The translations under genes were made by a program, and so were the position numbers. DNA of 64,000 bases from XBB1006 sp051877515 (GTDB taxonomy: Bacteria > Bacillota > Clostridia > Lachnospirales > Lachnospiraceae): assembly GCA_051877515.1 (NCBI GenBank), contig JBJEIY010000005.1:62001-126000 (forward strand). The letters are read 5' to 3'. This document shows positions 27,468-36,353 of the stretch, piece by piece. Below the pieces are notes generated by a model. It was not told the origin of the DNA. It saw only the letters and a program-made list of their open reading frames with translations, and searched no databases. Position 1 is the first letter of the stretch; every line of letters starts with the position of its first letter.

Positions 27468-30400
27468 TTATTGATTTTTCTCTTTGCTGTCAAGAAGAAT
27501 CTCTTCTATCTGCCTTAAAATAGCAGATACACAGCGCATAGGATCCGTTTCCTTCTGTCTGCTGCTGGTATCCATACAATATTCAAAATACGGGGGATTC
27601 TGTCGGTTGATCATGCGCATGGCTCCATCAAAGCAGCGCAAAAATTCCGGAATCCTTGCTGGATTTAACCTGGCCCGTTCATATAATCTGATGGTAATGC
27701 ATTTTCCCTTCTGACTGATCTCTGTGATATCGCAGTTATGTGCCCGCACTTTTAACATAACAACATCCAGAAGCGTTAAAACCGCCTTGGGCGGATCTCC
27801 GAAACGATCTATGAATTCTTCCAGCATCTCTTCCTTATCTTCTGCCGTTTCTATATTCGTGATCCGTTTGTACATGTCCAGTTTCTGAAACTCATTGGGA
27901 ATGTACGATGTGGGGATAAAAGCGTTGACATTAAGATCCACCGCTGTTTCAAAGCTTTCCCGCAGTGTGATCCCCTTCATGGTCTTAACTGCTTCATTCA
28001 GCATTTTACAGTACAGATCGTAACCTACCGCCTCCATATGTCCATGCTGGCTGGCTCCCAGAATGTTTCCGGCACCCCGGATCTCTAAGTCCTTCATGGC
28101 AATCTTGATGCCGCTGCCAAGTTCTGTAAACTCTTTGATGGCATGCAGCCTCTTCTCTGCGGTTTCTTTTAACAGCCGATCTCTCCGGTACATGAGAAAA
28201 GCATAAGAGGTCCGGTTGGATCTGCCTACCCGGCCACGTAGCTGATAGAGCTGGGAAAGTCCAAGATTGTCCGCATCCTGGATGATCATGGTGTTGACAT
28301 TGGAGATATCCAGCCCTGTTTCGATGATGGTGGTAGACACCAAAACATCGATTTCCCCGTTGACAAACTGATACATGATGTTTTCCAGCTCCCGTTCCCG
28401 CATCTGACCATGGGCATAGGCCACACTTGCCTCCGGAACCAATGCTGCGATCCGGTCTCTGACTTCTGCAATCTGCTTTACGCGGTTAAACACATAATAC
28501 ACCTGACCCTGCCGGGAAAGTTCCCGGACGATTGCCTCTTTTACCATTTCTTCATTATATTCCATTACATAGGTCTGGATCGGCATACGGTCGATGGGTG
28601 GCTGCTCCAGAAGACTCATATCCCGGATTCCCACCAGACTCATATGGAGCGTACGGGGGATGGGCGTTGCCGTCAGAGTCAGCACATCCACCTGATTTTT
28701 CAACTGTTTGATCTTTTCCTTATGTGTTACGCCGAAACGCTGCTCTTCATCAATGATAAGGAGTCCCAGATCCTTATACCCCACATCTTTGGATAACAGA
28801 CGGTGGGTACCGATCACAATATCCACTTCTCCTTTTTTCAGTGCAGCAATGGTGCTTTTCTGCTGGGCCGGTGTGGAAAAACGGCATAACAGATCCACGC
28901 GTATGGGAAAATCCTTCATACGCTGTACAAAGGTATTATAATGCTGCTGGGCAAGTACTGTGGTGGGTACCAGATATACCACCTGCTTACTGTCCTGAAC
29001 CGCTTTGAAGGCTGCACGGATAGCGACCTCAGTTTTGCCGAATCCAACATCCCCGCAGATCAGGCGGTCCATGGTACGCTTACTCTCCATGTCTCTTTTT
29101 GCCGCTTCAATCGCCAGGATTTGGTCATCTGTTTCTTCAAAAGGAAACATTTCCTCAAACTCCCGCTGCCAGATCGTATCCTTTGAAAACTGAAATCCTT
29201 CCACATTTTGCCGGATGGCATACAATTCCACCAACTCTTTGGCAATATCTGCCACAGCACCCCGGACTTTTGCCTTGGTCTTATTCCAATCCTGTGTACC
29301 CAGTTTATTTAATTTGGGCTTTCTGGCATCCGAACCTGCATACTTCTGAAGCAGTTCCAGGTTGTTCGCCTGCATATACAATACGCCGCCCTTATCATAT
29401 TCTATCTTAATGTAGTCTTTTCTGACCTTTTCTACCTCGACACTCTCGATGCCGCGGTAAATTCCTAAACCATGGTTTTCATGGACCACATAATCTCCGA
29501 TTTTTAATTCTGCAAAGTCACGGATCCTTTCCCCTCCGCCATGCTTGCTCTGCTTGCGCTTTTTTCTTTCCTGTCCGAAAATGTCGCTCTCCGAGATCAC
29601 TGCAAAAGAAAGCATGGAAAACTCAAATCCGCGTCGCAGCTTTCCGTAACATACCATAAGCTCTCCCGGCTGGATGTCCCGATCAAAGGCTTCGCTGTAA
29701 AAGGCAGACAATCCCTGCTCTTTCAGGTCCTTTGCAAGGCGCTCCGCACGGCTTTTGGACGGAGAAAAAAGAACGATCTTGTAACTTCGTTTTCGATACT
29801 GGAGAAGATCTTTCACCAGTAATTCAAAGCTCTTATTGTAGGCATTGATGGAGCGCACAGACAATCCGTAATCCGCCTTGACTTTCCACTCATCCGGCCG
29901 GCTGTCCAGGGTAGTCAGAAGAACCACACACTGCTTCTGCAAGGACGCAATGACCTGTTTTACCAACAGCACCGCATCTGCCTGGCCGGAAAGAATGTAG
30001 CCTTTTTCCAGCCGGCTCCTCATGCTTTCCGTTACTTCCAGCTCCACTGCCCGGGCAGATTCCATCACTCTGGCCGGTTCATCTATAAATATAATCGTGT
30101 TTTTATTTTTTAGATAATCTAGGAACGTTCCGGTTTTTTCATAAAAATAAGTCAGGAAACTCTCCGCCTGGATTATATCCGTGCCGGCTGTCAGCCCTTC
30201 CTCAAGCGACTCGGCCAGGCTTTTGATACGATAGGCCTCCTCCGTTTTGAATTCTTTCCGGAATCCATCGGATAAACGCAAAGCCTCCTCTTTCATCCTG
30301 CCTAACCCCTGTTGCATCCGGCTCTCTGTGAGGACTACTTCCGTGGCCGGATATACAGCAACCTCCGTAAGCTGCTCAATGGAACGCTGACTTTCCGCAT

Positions 30401-31010
30401 CAAAACTCCTTATGGAATCGATTTCATCATCCCACAACTCAATCCTTACCGGAGATTCTTCCGACAGAGGAAATATGTCCAGGATTCCTCCCCGTAATGC
30501 GAACTGACCGGCGGATTCCACCTGATAATTCTTCTCATAGCCCATCAACACCAGTTTTCTGGTAATCTCATCTAAATTAAGCACACTGCCCACGCGAAAT
30601 ACTTCCACGCTCCGGTACAGGTCTTCCGGTAAAACCAGGCGGTCCATCAGTGCATCAAAGGTGGTGATAATGGTACACTCTTCTCTTTCCTGTATGGCCT
30701 TTAATACGGACAGTCTTTGACAGGTCAGAAGATTTCCCCGAATATCTGCCTGATAAAACAAAACATCCTTTGCCGGATAATACAGCGCCCTTTTATCGTA
30801 TAGCCTGTAGTCTTCCAGAAGTTCTTTTGCCTTCTGCTCACTAAAGGTTACGATCAACCGGGTTTTTCCCGCAGTTAGAGCTTGTATTGTGTATGCTTTT
30901 GCCGCGTCAATGCATCCAAAAATCTGAATTGCTCCGCTTCCGGAATCTATATGCTGTTGAACCTCTTCGTAGCTACTCCAATTTTGTAGCGGGCTCTTTA
31001 AAATACTCAT
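27468..31010 (-). CDS. mfd: Transcription-repair coupling factor
   Basis: Large ATP-driven translocase (1180 residues) that removes stalled RNA polymerase from lesions and recruits UvrA. It has the UvrB-like N-terminal module, the RNA-polymerase-interacting domain (DYVVHENHGLGIYRGIES), helicase motifs GDVGFGKTEVA and IIDEEQRFGV, the translocation motif region with QLRGRVGRSNR, and the C-terminal TRCF domain. Its ATG overlaps the pth stop by four bases, a common Firmicute arrangement. Confidence 0.97.
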   Translation of the reverse strand: MSILKSPLQNWSSYEEVQQHIDSGSGAIQIFGCIDAAKAYTIQALTAGKTRLIVTFSEQKAKELLEDYRLYDKRALYYPAKDVLFYQADIRGNLLTCQRLSVLKAIQEREECTIITTFDALMDRLVLPEDLYRSVEVFRVGSVLNLDEITRKLVLMGYEKNYQVESAGQFALRGGILDIFPLSEESPVRIELWDDEIDSIRSFDAESQRSIEQLTEVAVYPATEVVLTESRMQQGLGRMKEEALRLSDGFRKEFKTEEAYRIKSLAESLEEGLTAGTDIIQAESFLTYFYEKTGTFLDYLKNKNTIIFIDEPARVMESARAVELEVTESMRSRLEKGYILSGQADAVLLVKQVIASLQKQCVVLLTTLDSRPDEWKVKADYGLSVRSINAYNKSFELLVKDLLQYRKRSYKIVLFSPSKSRAERLAKDLKEQGLSAFYSEAFDRDIQPGELMVCYGKLRRGFEFSMLSFAVISESDIFGQERKKRKQSKHGGGERIRDFAELKIGDYVVHENHGLGIYRGIESVEVEKVRKDYIKIEYDKGGVLYMQANNLELLQKYAGSDARKPKLNKLGTQDWNKTKAKVRGAVADIAKELVELYAIRQNVEGFQFSKDTIWQREFEEMFPFEETDDQILAIEAAKRDMESKRTMDRLICGDVGFGKTEVAIRAAFKAVQDSKQVVYLVPTTVLAQQHYNTFVQRMKDFPIRVDLLCRFSTPAQQKSTIAALKKGEVDIVIGTHRLLSKDVGYKDLGLLIIDEEQRFGVTHKEKIKQLKNQVDVLTLTATPIPRTLHMSLVGIRDMSLLEQPPIDRMPIQTYVMEYNEEMVKEAIVRELSRQGQVYYVFNRVKQIAEVRDRIAALVPEASVAYAHGQMRERELENIMYQFVNGEIDVLVSTTIIETGLDISNVNTMIIQDADNLGLSQLYQLRGRVGRSNRTSYAFLMYRRDRLLKETAEKRLHAIKEFTELGSGIKIAMKDLEIRGAGNILGASQHGHMEAVGYDLYCKMLNEAVKTMKGITLRESFETAVDLNVNAFIPTSYIPNEFQKLDMYKRITNIETAEDKEEMLEEFIDRFGDPPKAVLTLLDVVMLKVRAHNCDITEISQKGKCITIRLYERARLNPARIPEFLRCFDGAMRMINRQNPPYFEYCMDTSSRQKETDPMRCVSAILRQIEEILLDSKEKNQ

Positions 31011-31582
31011 GCTTTTCCTTTTCCATTAAACTGATTCATGGCCGTCTCTATCTGGCCGTCTACAATAAGCGCGGCTGCCTCGGAAGCCATTTTCACTGCT
31101 TCCTTCACTTCCTGCTCTTCCTGCCTGCTGAATTTTCCCAGAACATAGTCTGCCAGATCCCAGCCTTCCGGCTTTTCTCCCACACCTATTTTTATCCGGG
31201 CAAACTGCTGGGTACCGGTTCCGGCAATAATGCTTTTCAACCCATTGTGGCCCCCGGCACTCCCCTTTTTCCGAATCCGCAAATCTCCCGGTGCAAGACT
31301 GATATCATCGAAGATCACCAGAAGCTGTGTCTCCGGATCCATTTTATAGAAGCGAAGCAGTGCCCCAACGGCATCTCCGCTGGCATTCATAAAGGTCTGC
31401 GGTTTTACCAGCATTACCTTCTGTCCTCCAATAACACCGGTTCCGATAAGAGCCTTACATTTTTCCTCCCGGATACTGATATGGTATTGCTCTGCCAGGT
31501 AATCAATACATTCAAATCCAATATTGTGTCTGGTATGTTCGTACTTTCTGGTTGGATTTCCCAACCCGGCAATCATATACAT
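31007..31582 (-). CDS. pth: Peptidyl-tRNA hydrolase
   Basis: Releases tRNA from prematurely dropped peptidyl-tRNA. The substrate pocket GLGNPTRKYEHTRHNIGF carries the catalytic His; VKPQTFMNASGDAVG and GSAGGHNGLKSI are also conserved. 191 residues, normal size. Overlaps mfd. The leader between promoter and RBS forms a strong hairpin. Confidence 0.95.
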   Translation of the reverse strand: MYMIAGLGNPTRKYEHTRHNIGFECIDYLAEQYHISIREEKCKALIGTGVIGGQKVMLVKPQTFMNASGDAVGALLRFYKMDPETQLLVIFDDISLAPGDLRIRKKGSAGGHNGLKSIIAGTGTQQFARIKIGVGEKPEGWDLADYVLGKFSRQEEQEVKEAVKMASEAAALIVDGQIETAMNQFNGKGKA

Positions 31583-31604
31583 AAAAATTTACCTTCCTAC
31601 ATGG

Positions 31605-31638
31605 CAACGGGAGGCCGTCCCCGGACGCCCTCCTGTTG
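31605..31638 (-). other. Stable leader hairpin of pth
   Basis: A stem of about 16 pairs with one C-C mismatch and a two-base loop (CAAC...GTTG at its base). It lies between the pth promoter and its AGGAAGG ribosome-binding site. The T run lies on the plus strand, so it is not an obvious pth-direction terminator. It may affect leader stability. Confidence 0.5.
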
Positions 31639-31655
31639 TATTTTTCTTCCTGTAC

Positions 31656-31683
31656 ATTATACAGGACTCTGTCGTTTTTTCAA
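31656..31683 (-). promoter_or_regulatory. Sigma-A promoter of pth-mfd
   Basis: Minus strand TTGAAA (31683-31678), 16-base spacer, TATAAT (31661-31656), about 75 bases before the pth ATG. Confidence 0.65.
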
Positions 31684-31738
31684 TACCTTTCTTTTCGCTT
31701 ATTATTATGTAACGTTTCACCAATTTTCCTGTTGTCTG

Positions 31739-32014
31739 CTACTCTTCTGCTTCATCTTTGGTAAGTTCTTTTTCATAAGCATCCAGAATAATGTTGGAAA
31801 TTCGCTCTCTGGTCTCTGATTTAATGGGATGTGCAATATCCCGGTACTCTTCATTACCGGCCTTCCTGCTGGGCATTGCAATGAACAATCCCTTGTCCCC
31901 TTCAATCACCTTAATGTCGTGTACGACAAACTCGTCATCAATGGTAATTGAAACCACAGCGCGCATCTTTCCTTCCTTGTCGACTTTGCGAACTCTTACA
32001 TCTGTAATTTGCAT
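31739..32014 (-). CDS. spoVG: Septation regulator SpoVG
   Basis: A 91-residue RNA/DNA-binding regulator of sporulation, division and surface properties in Firmicutes. It has the characteristic MQITDVRVRKV start, GLFIAMPSRK and AHPIKSETRERI motifs. The ATG follows AAGGGAG; a longer frame upstream would intrude on glgD. It sits 44 bases after glgD and may be co-transcribed with it, with no clear own promoter. Confidence 0.95.
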   Translation of the reverse strand: MQITDVRVRKVDKEGKMRAVVSITIDDEFVVHDIKVIEGDKGLFIAMPSRKAGNEEYRDIAHPIKSETRERISNIILDAYEKELTKDEAEE

Positions 32015-32058
32015 ATTTGTCTCCCTTCTGTATGCACTTGTTGTATGTAGCGAACCTG

Positions 32059-33177
32059 CTAATAGGTTCTCATAACCTCCTGAGATCCGCATACAACAAC
32101 CGGATCTCCGGGTCCGGAGTATCGGGCATTCTCGGAAATCTGCTCATAGCTTTCTACGATGCAATTCTCCAGGTACGCTCCTTCTCCGATGTGTGCCCCG
32201 TTCAGGACAATGGAGTTTCTGATCACTGCTCCCTTTCCGATAAATACTTTCTTGAAGATCACAGAATCAGTGATTTCCCCATTCACAATGCAGCCACTGG
32301 CTACCAATGAATTTTTTACATTGGAGCCATCATTAAATTTAGCAGAAGGAAAATCTTCAATTTTTGTTCTGATAGCAGGTTCCGTGGTAAAATACTTACG
32401 GATTTCAGGATCCAGGAAATCCATATTGGTCTGGTAATACGACTGGACGGTATTGATATTACTCCAATATCCGTCAAATTCGTATCCATAGATCTCCTTG
32501 ACATCTTTGTACCGTATCAGGATATCATTCACAAAATCATACCGTTCTTCTTCATGGCATGCTTCCAGCAGCTCAATCAACTGACGCCGCCGGATAATAT
32601 AAATTCCCATGGAAGCGATGTTGGAGGAAGCCTTCATAGGCTTTTCCGAAAATTGTATGATTCGCTCATCCTGATTCATTTCTACCACACCCACCCTTTT
32701 CAGGGCTTCCTCGTCCGTAATTTTTTTAACGGCGATGGTTATATCTGCGCCACGCTCTTCGTGAAACTTAAGCATAGCGGCAAGATCAATTTTACAGATA
32801 CATTCTCCCGGATATATGATCACATAGGGCTCATGCCGGTGCTTCAGGAAATCCAGATTCTGATAAATGGAATCTGCAGTTCCCCGATACCACCAGCTGT
32901 TTTTCTGTGTGATGGTAGGAGTAAATGTATACAATCCTCCCTGCTTTCTTCCGAAATTCCACCACTTGGAAGAATTCAGATGTTCATGGAGGGAACGGGC
33001 ATTAAACTGTGTAAGTACTGCCACGGTTTTCACACCCGAATTGGTAAGGTTACTGAGAGCAAAATCCACAGCGCGGTAGGCTGCTCCCACCGGCATTGCT
33101 GCTCCTGCCCTCTTACTGGTCAGTTCCTTCAGTCCTGTGCTGGTTCCGCCCGCCAGGACAATTCCGATTGCCTTCAT
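32059..33177 (-). CDS. glgD: Glucose-1-phosphate adenylyltransferase, GlgD subunit
   Basis: A 372-residue homologue of ADP-glucose pyrophosphorylase that works with GlgC in Firmicutes. The nucleotide signature is eroded: VLAGGTSTGLKEL replaces the GGxGxRL of GlgC, fitting a regulatory, non-catalytic subunit. The C-terminal left-handed beta helix is present (hexapeptide-like NSLVASGCIVNGEITDSVIF region). It starts directly after the glgC stop (TAGATG), so the two are made together. Confidence 0.93.
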   Translation of the reverse strand: MKAIGIVLAGGTSTGLKELTSKRAGAAMPVGAAYRAVDFALSNLTNSGVKTVAVLTQFNARSLHEHLNSSKWWNFGRKQGGLYTFTPTITQKNSWWYRGTADSIYQNLDFLKHRHEPYVIIYPGECICKIDLAAMLKFHEERGADITIAVKKITDEEALKRVGVVEMNQDERIIQFSEKPMKASSNIASMGIYIIRRRQLIELLEACHEEERYDFVNDILIRYKDVKEIYGYEFDGYWSNINTVQSYYQTNMDFLDPEIRKYFTTEPAIRTKIEDFPSAKFNDGSNVKNSLVASGCIVNGEITDSVIFKKVFIGKGAVIRNSIVLNGAHIGEGAYLENCIVESYEQISENARYSGPGDPVVVCGSQEVMRTY

Positions 33178-34449
33178 CTATCGCTCACCTGCCTTTACTA
33201 TAAATCCGCCACTTGGCAGGTTCTTCTCTTGATAATCTTCTACTGTCGTTTCTCCCATGATCGCCGTGTTCTTTCCAATCGTAACACCATCCGGGATCAC
33301 ACTGTCTTTTCCAATGGTAACAAGACCGGCCTTGTACACCGACGCATTCAATTGGTTCGGCGCTTCTTCGCCCACACCGATGATGGCATTTTCCCCGATC
33401 ACGGTTCCCTCTGCCACAATGGTCTTGTAAAGTTGTGCTCCGGCTCCGATCCTGGTGTTGGCCATAATAATGGAGTCACAGATCCGTGCTCCTTTTTCTA
33501 CTACAACTCCCGGTCCCAGCACACTGCTCTGGATCACACCATCAATTTCCGAGCCTTCGCCGACAATACTGCGGCTGACTCCGCTATCCGGCCCAAAATA
33601 TGCCGGTTCAAATCCGCTGGCCTTGGTGTAGGTCTTCCAATACTCTTCATAGAGATTGAATTCCGGGATCAGATTGATCAGTTCCATGTTTGCTTCCCAA
33701 TAAGACTCCAGTGTTCCCACGTCTTTCCAGTAACCATCGAATTCATAGACAAAGGTCCGGCGGCCAAGACTGTGACAATACGGAATCACATGCTTACCAA
33801 AATCGCAATTCTTCTGGTCACGTTTGGCGACTAACGCCTCCTTTAAAACATCCCAGTTAAATATGTAGATTCCCATAGATGCCAGATTGCTCCGGGGATT
33901 GGCCGGTTTTTCCTCAAAATCGGTAATCCTTCCCTCTTCATCCGCAACACAGATGCCGAACCGGGAAGCCTCTTCCATGGGTACCGGCATAGCCGCTATG
34001 GTAACTTCCGCATCCTGTTTCTTGTGATAATCCAGCATCATTCCGTAATCCATCTTATAGATGTGATCGCCGGACAAAATGATCACATACTTAGGGTGAT
34101 AACCCTCCATGTAAGCCAGATTCTGATATATGGCATTCGCCGTTCCCGTATACCAGGAAGAATCTCCGCTTTTCTCATAAGGTGGAAGCACGGTTACTCC
34201 ACCATCATTGACATCCAGATCCCAAGGCATTCCGATCCCAATGTGGGCATTTAATTCCAGCGGCTGATATTGTGTCAATACCCCCACCGTATCAATACCG
34301 GAATTCACACAATTGCTCAGCGGAAAATCAATGATCCTGTATTTTCCTCCGAAGGGAACAGCCGGCTTCGCCATGCTTTCCGTCAAAACTCCCAACCGGC
34401 TTCCCTGTCCTCCGGCCAGTAACATTGCAATGGCTTCTTTCTCTATCAT
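33178..34449 (-). CDS. glgC: Glucose-1-phosphate adenylyltransferase, catalytic subunit
   Basis: Makes ADP-glucose from ATP and glucose-1-phosphate, the committed step of glycogen synthesis. LLAGGQGSRLGVLT, KPAVPFGGKYRIIDFPLSN, the catalytic-Asp region GDHIYKMDYG, and the C-terminal beta-helix with several hexapeptide turns are intact. 423 residues from the ATG after a G-rich ribosome-binding site; an in-frame ATG six codons earlier is possible. No other glg genes are in the window; the mutase at 10.5 kb supplies the substrate. Confidence 0.95.
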   Translation of the reverse strand: MIEKEAIAMLLAGGQGSRLGVLTESMAKPAVPFGGKYRIIDFPLSNCVNSGIDTVGVLTQYQPLELNAHIGIGMPWDLDVNDGGVTVLPPYEKSGDSSWYTGTANAIYQNLAYMEGYHPKYVIILSGDHIYKMDYGMMLDYHKKQDAEVTIAAMPVPMEEASRFGICVADEEGRITDFEEKPANPRSNLASMGIYIFNWDVLKEALVAKRDQKNCDFGKHVIPYCHSLGRRTFVYEFDGYWKDVGTLESYWEANMELINLIPEFNLYEEYWKTYTKASGFEPAYFGPDSGVSRSIVGEGSEIDGVIQSSVLGPGVVVEKGARICDSIIMANTRIGAGAQLYKTIVAEGTVIGENAIIGVGEEAPNQLNASVYKAGLVTIGKDSVIPDGVTIGKNTAIMGETTVEDYQEKNLPSGGFIVKAGER

Positions 34450-34479
34450 TTTATACACCCCCCTCATTGTCACTTACTC

Positions 34480-34488
34480 AGTATATCA
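34480..34488 (-). promoter_or_regulatory. Extended -10 promoter element of glgC-glgD
   Basis: Minus strand TGATATACT, about 30 bases before the glgC ATG; no convincing -35 hexamer. Confidence 0.45.
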
Positions 34489-34642
34489 TAATATTTATGA
34501 ATTCTCTACTATTTTTTTACAAATTGACCATTTTTTATTTATTTATTAGTTTTTATGACAAGATTTTCCAAATAGATTACACAAAAATTCTGTACTTTAA
34601 TGCGAAAAAGAAGAAAAACCATCCCTCCGCTTTTCTTTAACA

Positions 34643-34670
34643 TTGCAAAATCAGGTTTTTTGAGTATACT
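34643..34670 (+). promoter_or_regulatory. Sigma-A promoter of murC
   Basis: TTGCAA (34643-34648), 16-base spacer, TATACT (34665-34670), 52 bases before the ATG. The 34490-34640 stretch between the divergent glgC and murC genes is very AT-rich and shows nothing else. Confidence 0.6.
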
Positions 34671-34722
34671 AAGAGAAGAAATACTTTTATTGAAAAAATG
34701 AGTAAAAAGAGAGAACTCCATT

Positions 34723-36099
34723 ATGTATCAGCTAAATTTTAATCAACCCGTCCCCATCCATTTTATTGGCATTGGCGGTGTAAGTATGAGTGGATTGGCA
34801 CAGATCCTTTTGGATCGGGGCTTTCCGGTTTCCGGCTCTGACCGGGAACCTTCCGATTACACACACGCTTTGGAGAAGCTGGGGGCCACATTATATTACG
34901 GACAATCCGCCGGGAATCTATCCCCGGAAACGGCAGTGGTTGTATATACCGCCGCCATCCGGTCCGACAATCCGGAATATTGTGCTGCTGTAGAACGCAA
35001 TCTCCCCATGCTGACCCGCGCTCAGCTGCTGGGGCAGATCATGAATCATTACGGCAATCCCATTGCCATAGCGGGAACCCATGGAAAAACCACTACTACC
35101 AGCATGGTATCGGAGATCCTTCTGGCTGCAGATACCGACCCTACCATTTCCAATGGTGGAATCCTGAATTCCATCCACTCCAATACCCGGATCGGACATT
35201 CCGACATGTTTGTGGCAGAAGCATGTGAATATACCAATAGTTTCTGGGAATTTTTTCCACGCTATGCTGTGGTATTGAATATTGAAGAAGACCATCTGGA
35301 TTTCTTTAAAGATCTGAACGATATCCGTCATTCCTTCCTGCATTTTATGAAAAACACCCATAAAGACGGCTGTGTGGTCATAAACGGCGATATCGACCGG
35401 TTGGCAGAATTGACGGACTTACTTGACACGCGGTTTATTACCTTTGGAACGAAAGAAACCCACACCTATCATGCCAGCAAGATCACCTATGACAGTCTGG
35501 GATGTGCCCGCTTTACCCTTTATAAACAGCAGGAATGTCTGGGTAACATTTCTCTGGCAGTCCCCGGCATCCACAATGTTTACAATGCCCTGGCCGCCAT
35601 TGCAGTGACCCATGATCTGGGTATATCTATAGAAGCAATCCAATCCGGATTGAAAAACTGTACCGGTTCCAAACGTCGGTTTGAGAAAAAAGGAGAACGG
35701 GACGGATACGTAATTTTAGATGATTACGCTCATCACCCCACGGAGATCAGGGCAACCCTTACGGCTGCCAAATCCACTTGCTACAAGCGGATCATCTGTG
35801 TTTTCCAGCCCCACACCTACAGCCGCACAAAGGCTCTGTTTCAAGATTTTGCCCAGGCATTATCATTAGCAGATGTGGTGGTACTGGCAGATATTTATGC
35901 CGCAAGAGAAACGGATACTCTGGGCATCAGCTCTAAGGATCTGCGGGATGCCATTGAAAAACTGGGAACAGAGAGTTATTACTTCGATAGTTTTGAGAAG
36001 ATTGAAAAATTTTTAATTAAAAAATGTATGAACGGCGACTTGTTGATAACTATGGGCGCCGGAAATGTTGTAAAAATTGGAGAAGATCTATTGAAATAA
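34723..36099 (+). CDS. murC: UDP-N-acetylmuramate--L-alanine ligase
   Basis: Adds the first amino acid (L-Ala) of the peptidoglycan stem peptide, using ATP. The N-terminal FIGIGGVSMSGLA Rossmann motif binds UDP-MurNAc. The ATP loop is GTHGKTTTT (118-126), and ILDDYAHHPTEI and FQPHTYSRTKAL mark the C-terminal domain. 458 residues, full length. It is followed by two terminators. Confidence 0.97.
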   Translation: MYQLNFNQPVPIHFIGIGGVSMSGLAQILLDRGFPVSGSDREPSDYTHALEKLGATLYYGQSAGNLSPETAVVVYTAAIRSDNPEYCAAVERNLPMLTRAQLLGQIMNHYGNPIAIAGTHGKTTTTSMVSEILLAADTDPTISNGGILNSIHSNTRIGHSDMFVAEACEYTNSFWEFFPRYAVVLNIEEDHLDFFKDLNDIRHSFLHFMKNTHKDGCVVINGDIDRLAELTDLLDTRFITFGTKETHTYHASKITYDSLGCARFTLYKQQECLGNISLAVPGIHNVYNALAAIAVTHDLGISIEAIQSGLKNCTGSKRRFEKKGERDGYVILDDYAHHPTEIRATLTAAKSTCYKRIICVFQPHTYSRTKALFQDFAQALSLADVVVLADIYAARETDTLGISSKDLRDAIEKLGTESYYFDSFEKIEKFLIKKCMNGDLLITMGAGNVVKIGEDLLK

Positions 36100-36102
36100 A
36101 AC

Positions 36103-36120
36103 TTATCCACTTTATCCACA
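36103..36120 (+). promoter_or_regulatory. DnaA-box pair 1
   Basis: Two directly abutting DnaA-type nonamers, TTATCCACT (36103-36111) and TTATCCACA (36112-36120), four bases after the murC stop. The second matches the consensus exactly and also forms part of the terminator stem. Confidence 0.65.
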
Positions 36121-36161
36121 TCCTTTTTCGTTTTTTTTCGACAAAGAGGATGTGGATTTTT
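36114..36161 (+). terminator. Intrinsic terminator after murC
   Basis: ATCCACATCCT (36114-36124) pairs with AGGATGTGGAT (36147-36157) and is followed by six T residues (36156-36161 region). Confidence 0.75.
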
Positions 36162-36200
36162 TGGAAAAACCATCCATTGATTTTGCGGTTTTGATCAGGC

Positions 36201-36218
36201 TTATCCACTTTATCCACA
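36201..36218 (+). promoter_or_regulatory. DnaA-box pair 2
   Basis: Exact copy of pair 1 (TTATCCACT then TTATCCACA), 98 bases downstream and about 70 bases before the promoter of the primosome genes. Confidence 0.65.
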
Positions 36219-36250
36219 ATGTCCCAAACCCTTGATTTACAAGGTTTTGC

Positions 36251-36275
36251 AAGGGGAGCGCCCCTTTCTTTTTTT
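36251..36275 (+). terminator. Second hairpin-T-run terminator before the primosome operon
   Basis: AAGGGG, 4-base loop, CCCCTT followed by TCTTTTTTT. It lies just before the extended -10 of the next operon. Confidence 0.6.
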
Positions 36276-36284
36276 CTGGCGGTA

Positions 36285-36293
36285 TGCTATAAT
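36285..36293 (+). promoter_or_regulatory. Extended -10 promoter of the dnaD-dnaI operon
   Basis: TGCTATAAT (36285-36293) without a good -35; it lies 60 bases before the ATG and just downstream of DnaA-box pair 2. Confidence 0.6.
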
Positions 36294-36353
36294 CTGTCTC
36301 ACAGTTCTCGGAAAAAGAACTTACCATATTAATCCAGAAAGTGAGCGGGAAGG

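Noticed and set aside
32554..33834. 426-codon open frame on the plus strand
   Set aside because: It is antisense to glgD and glgC, which are full-length with clear family motifs; the translation has no recognisable domain and no ribosome-binding site.
36103..36218. Chromosomal replication origin
   Set aside because: Only four DnaA-type boxes and no dnaA, dnaN or AT-rich unwinding element nearby; better seen as a regulatory or titration site.
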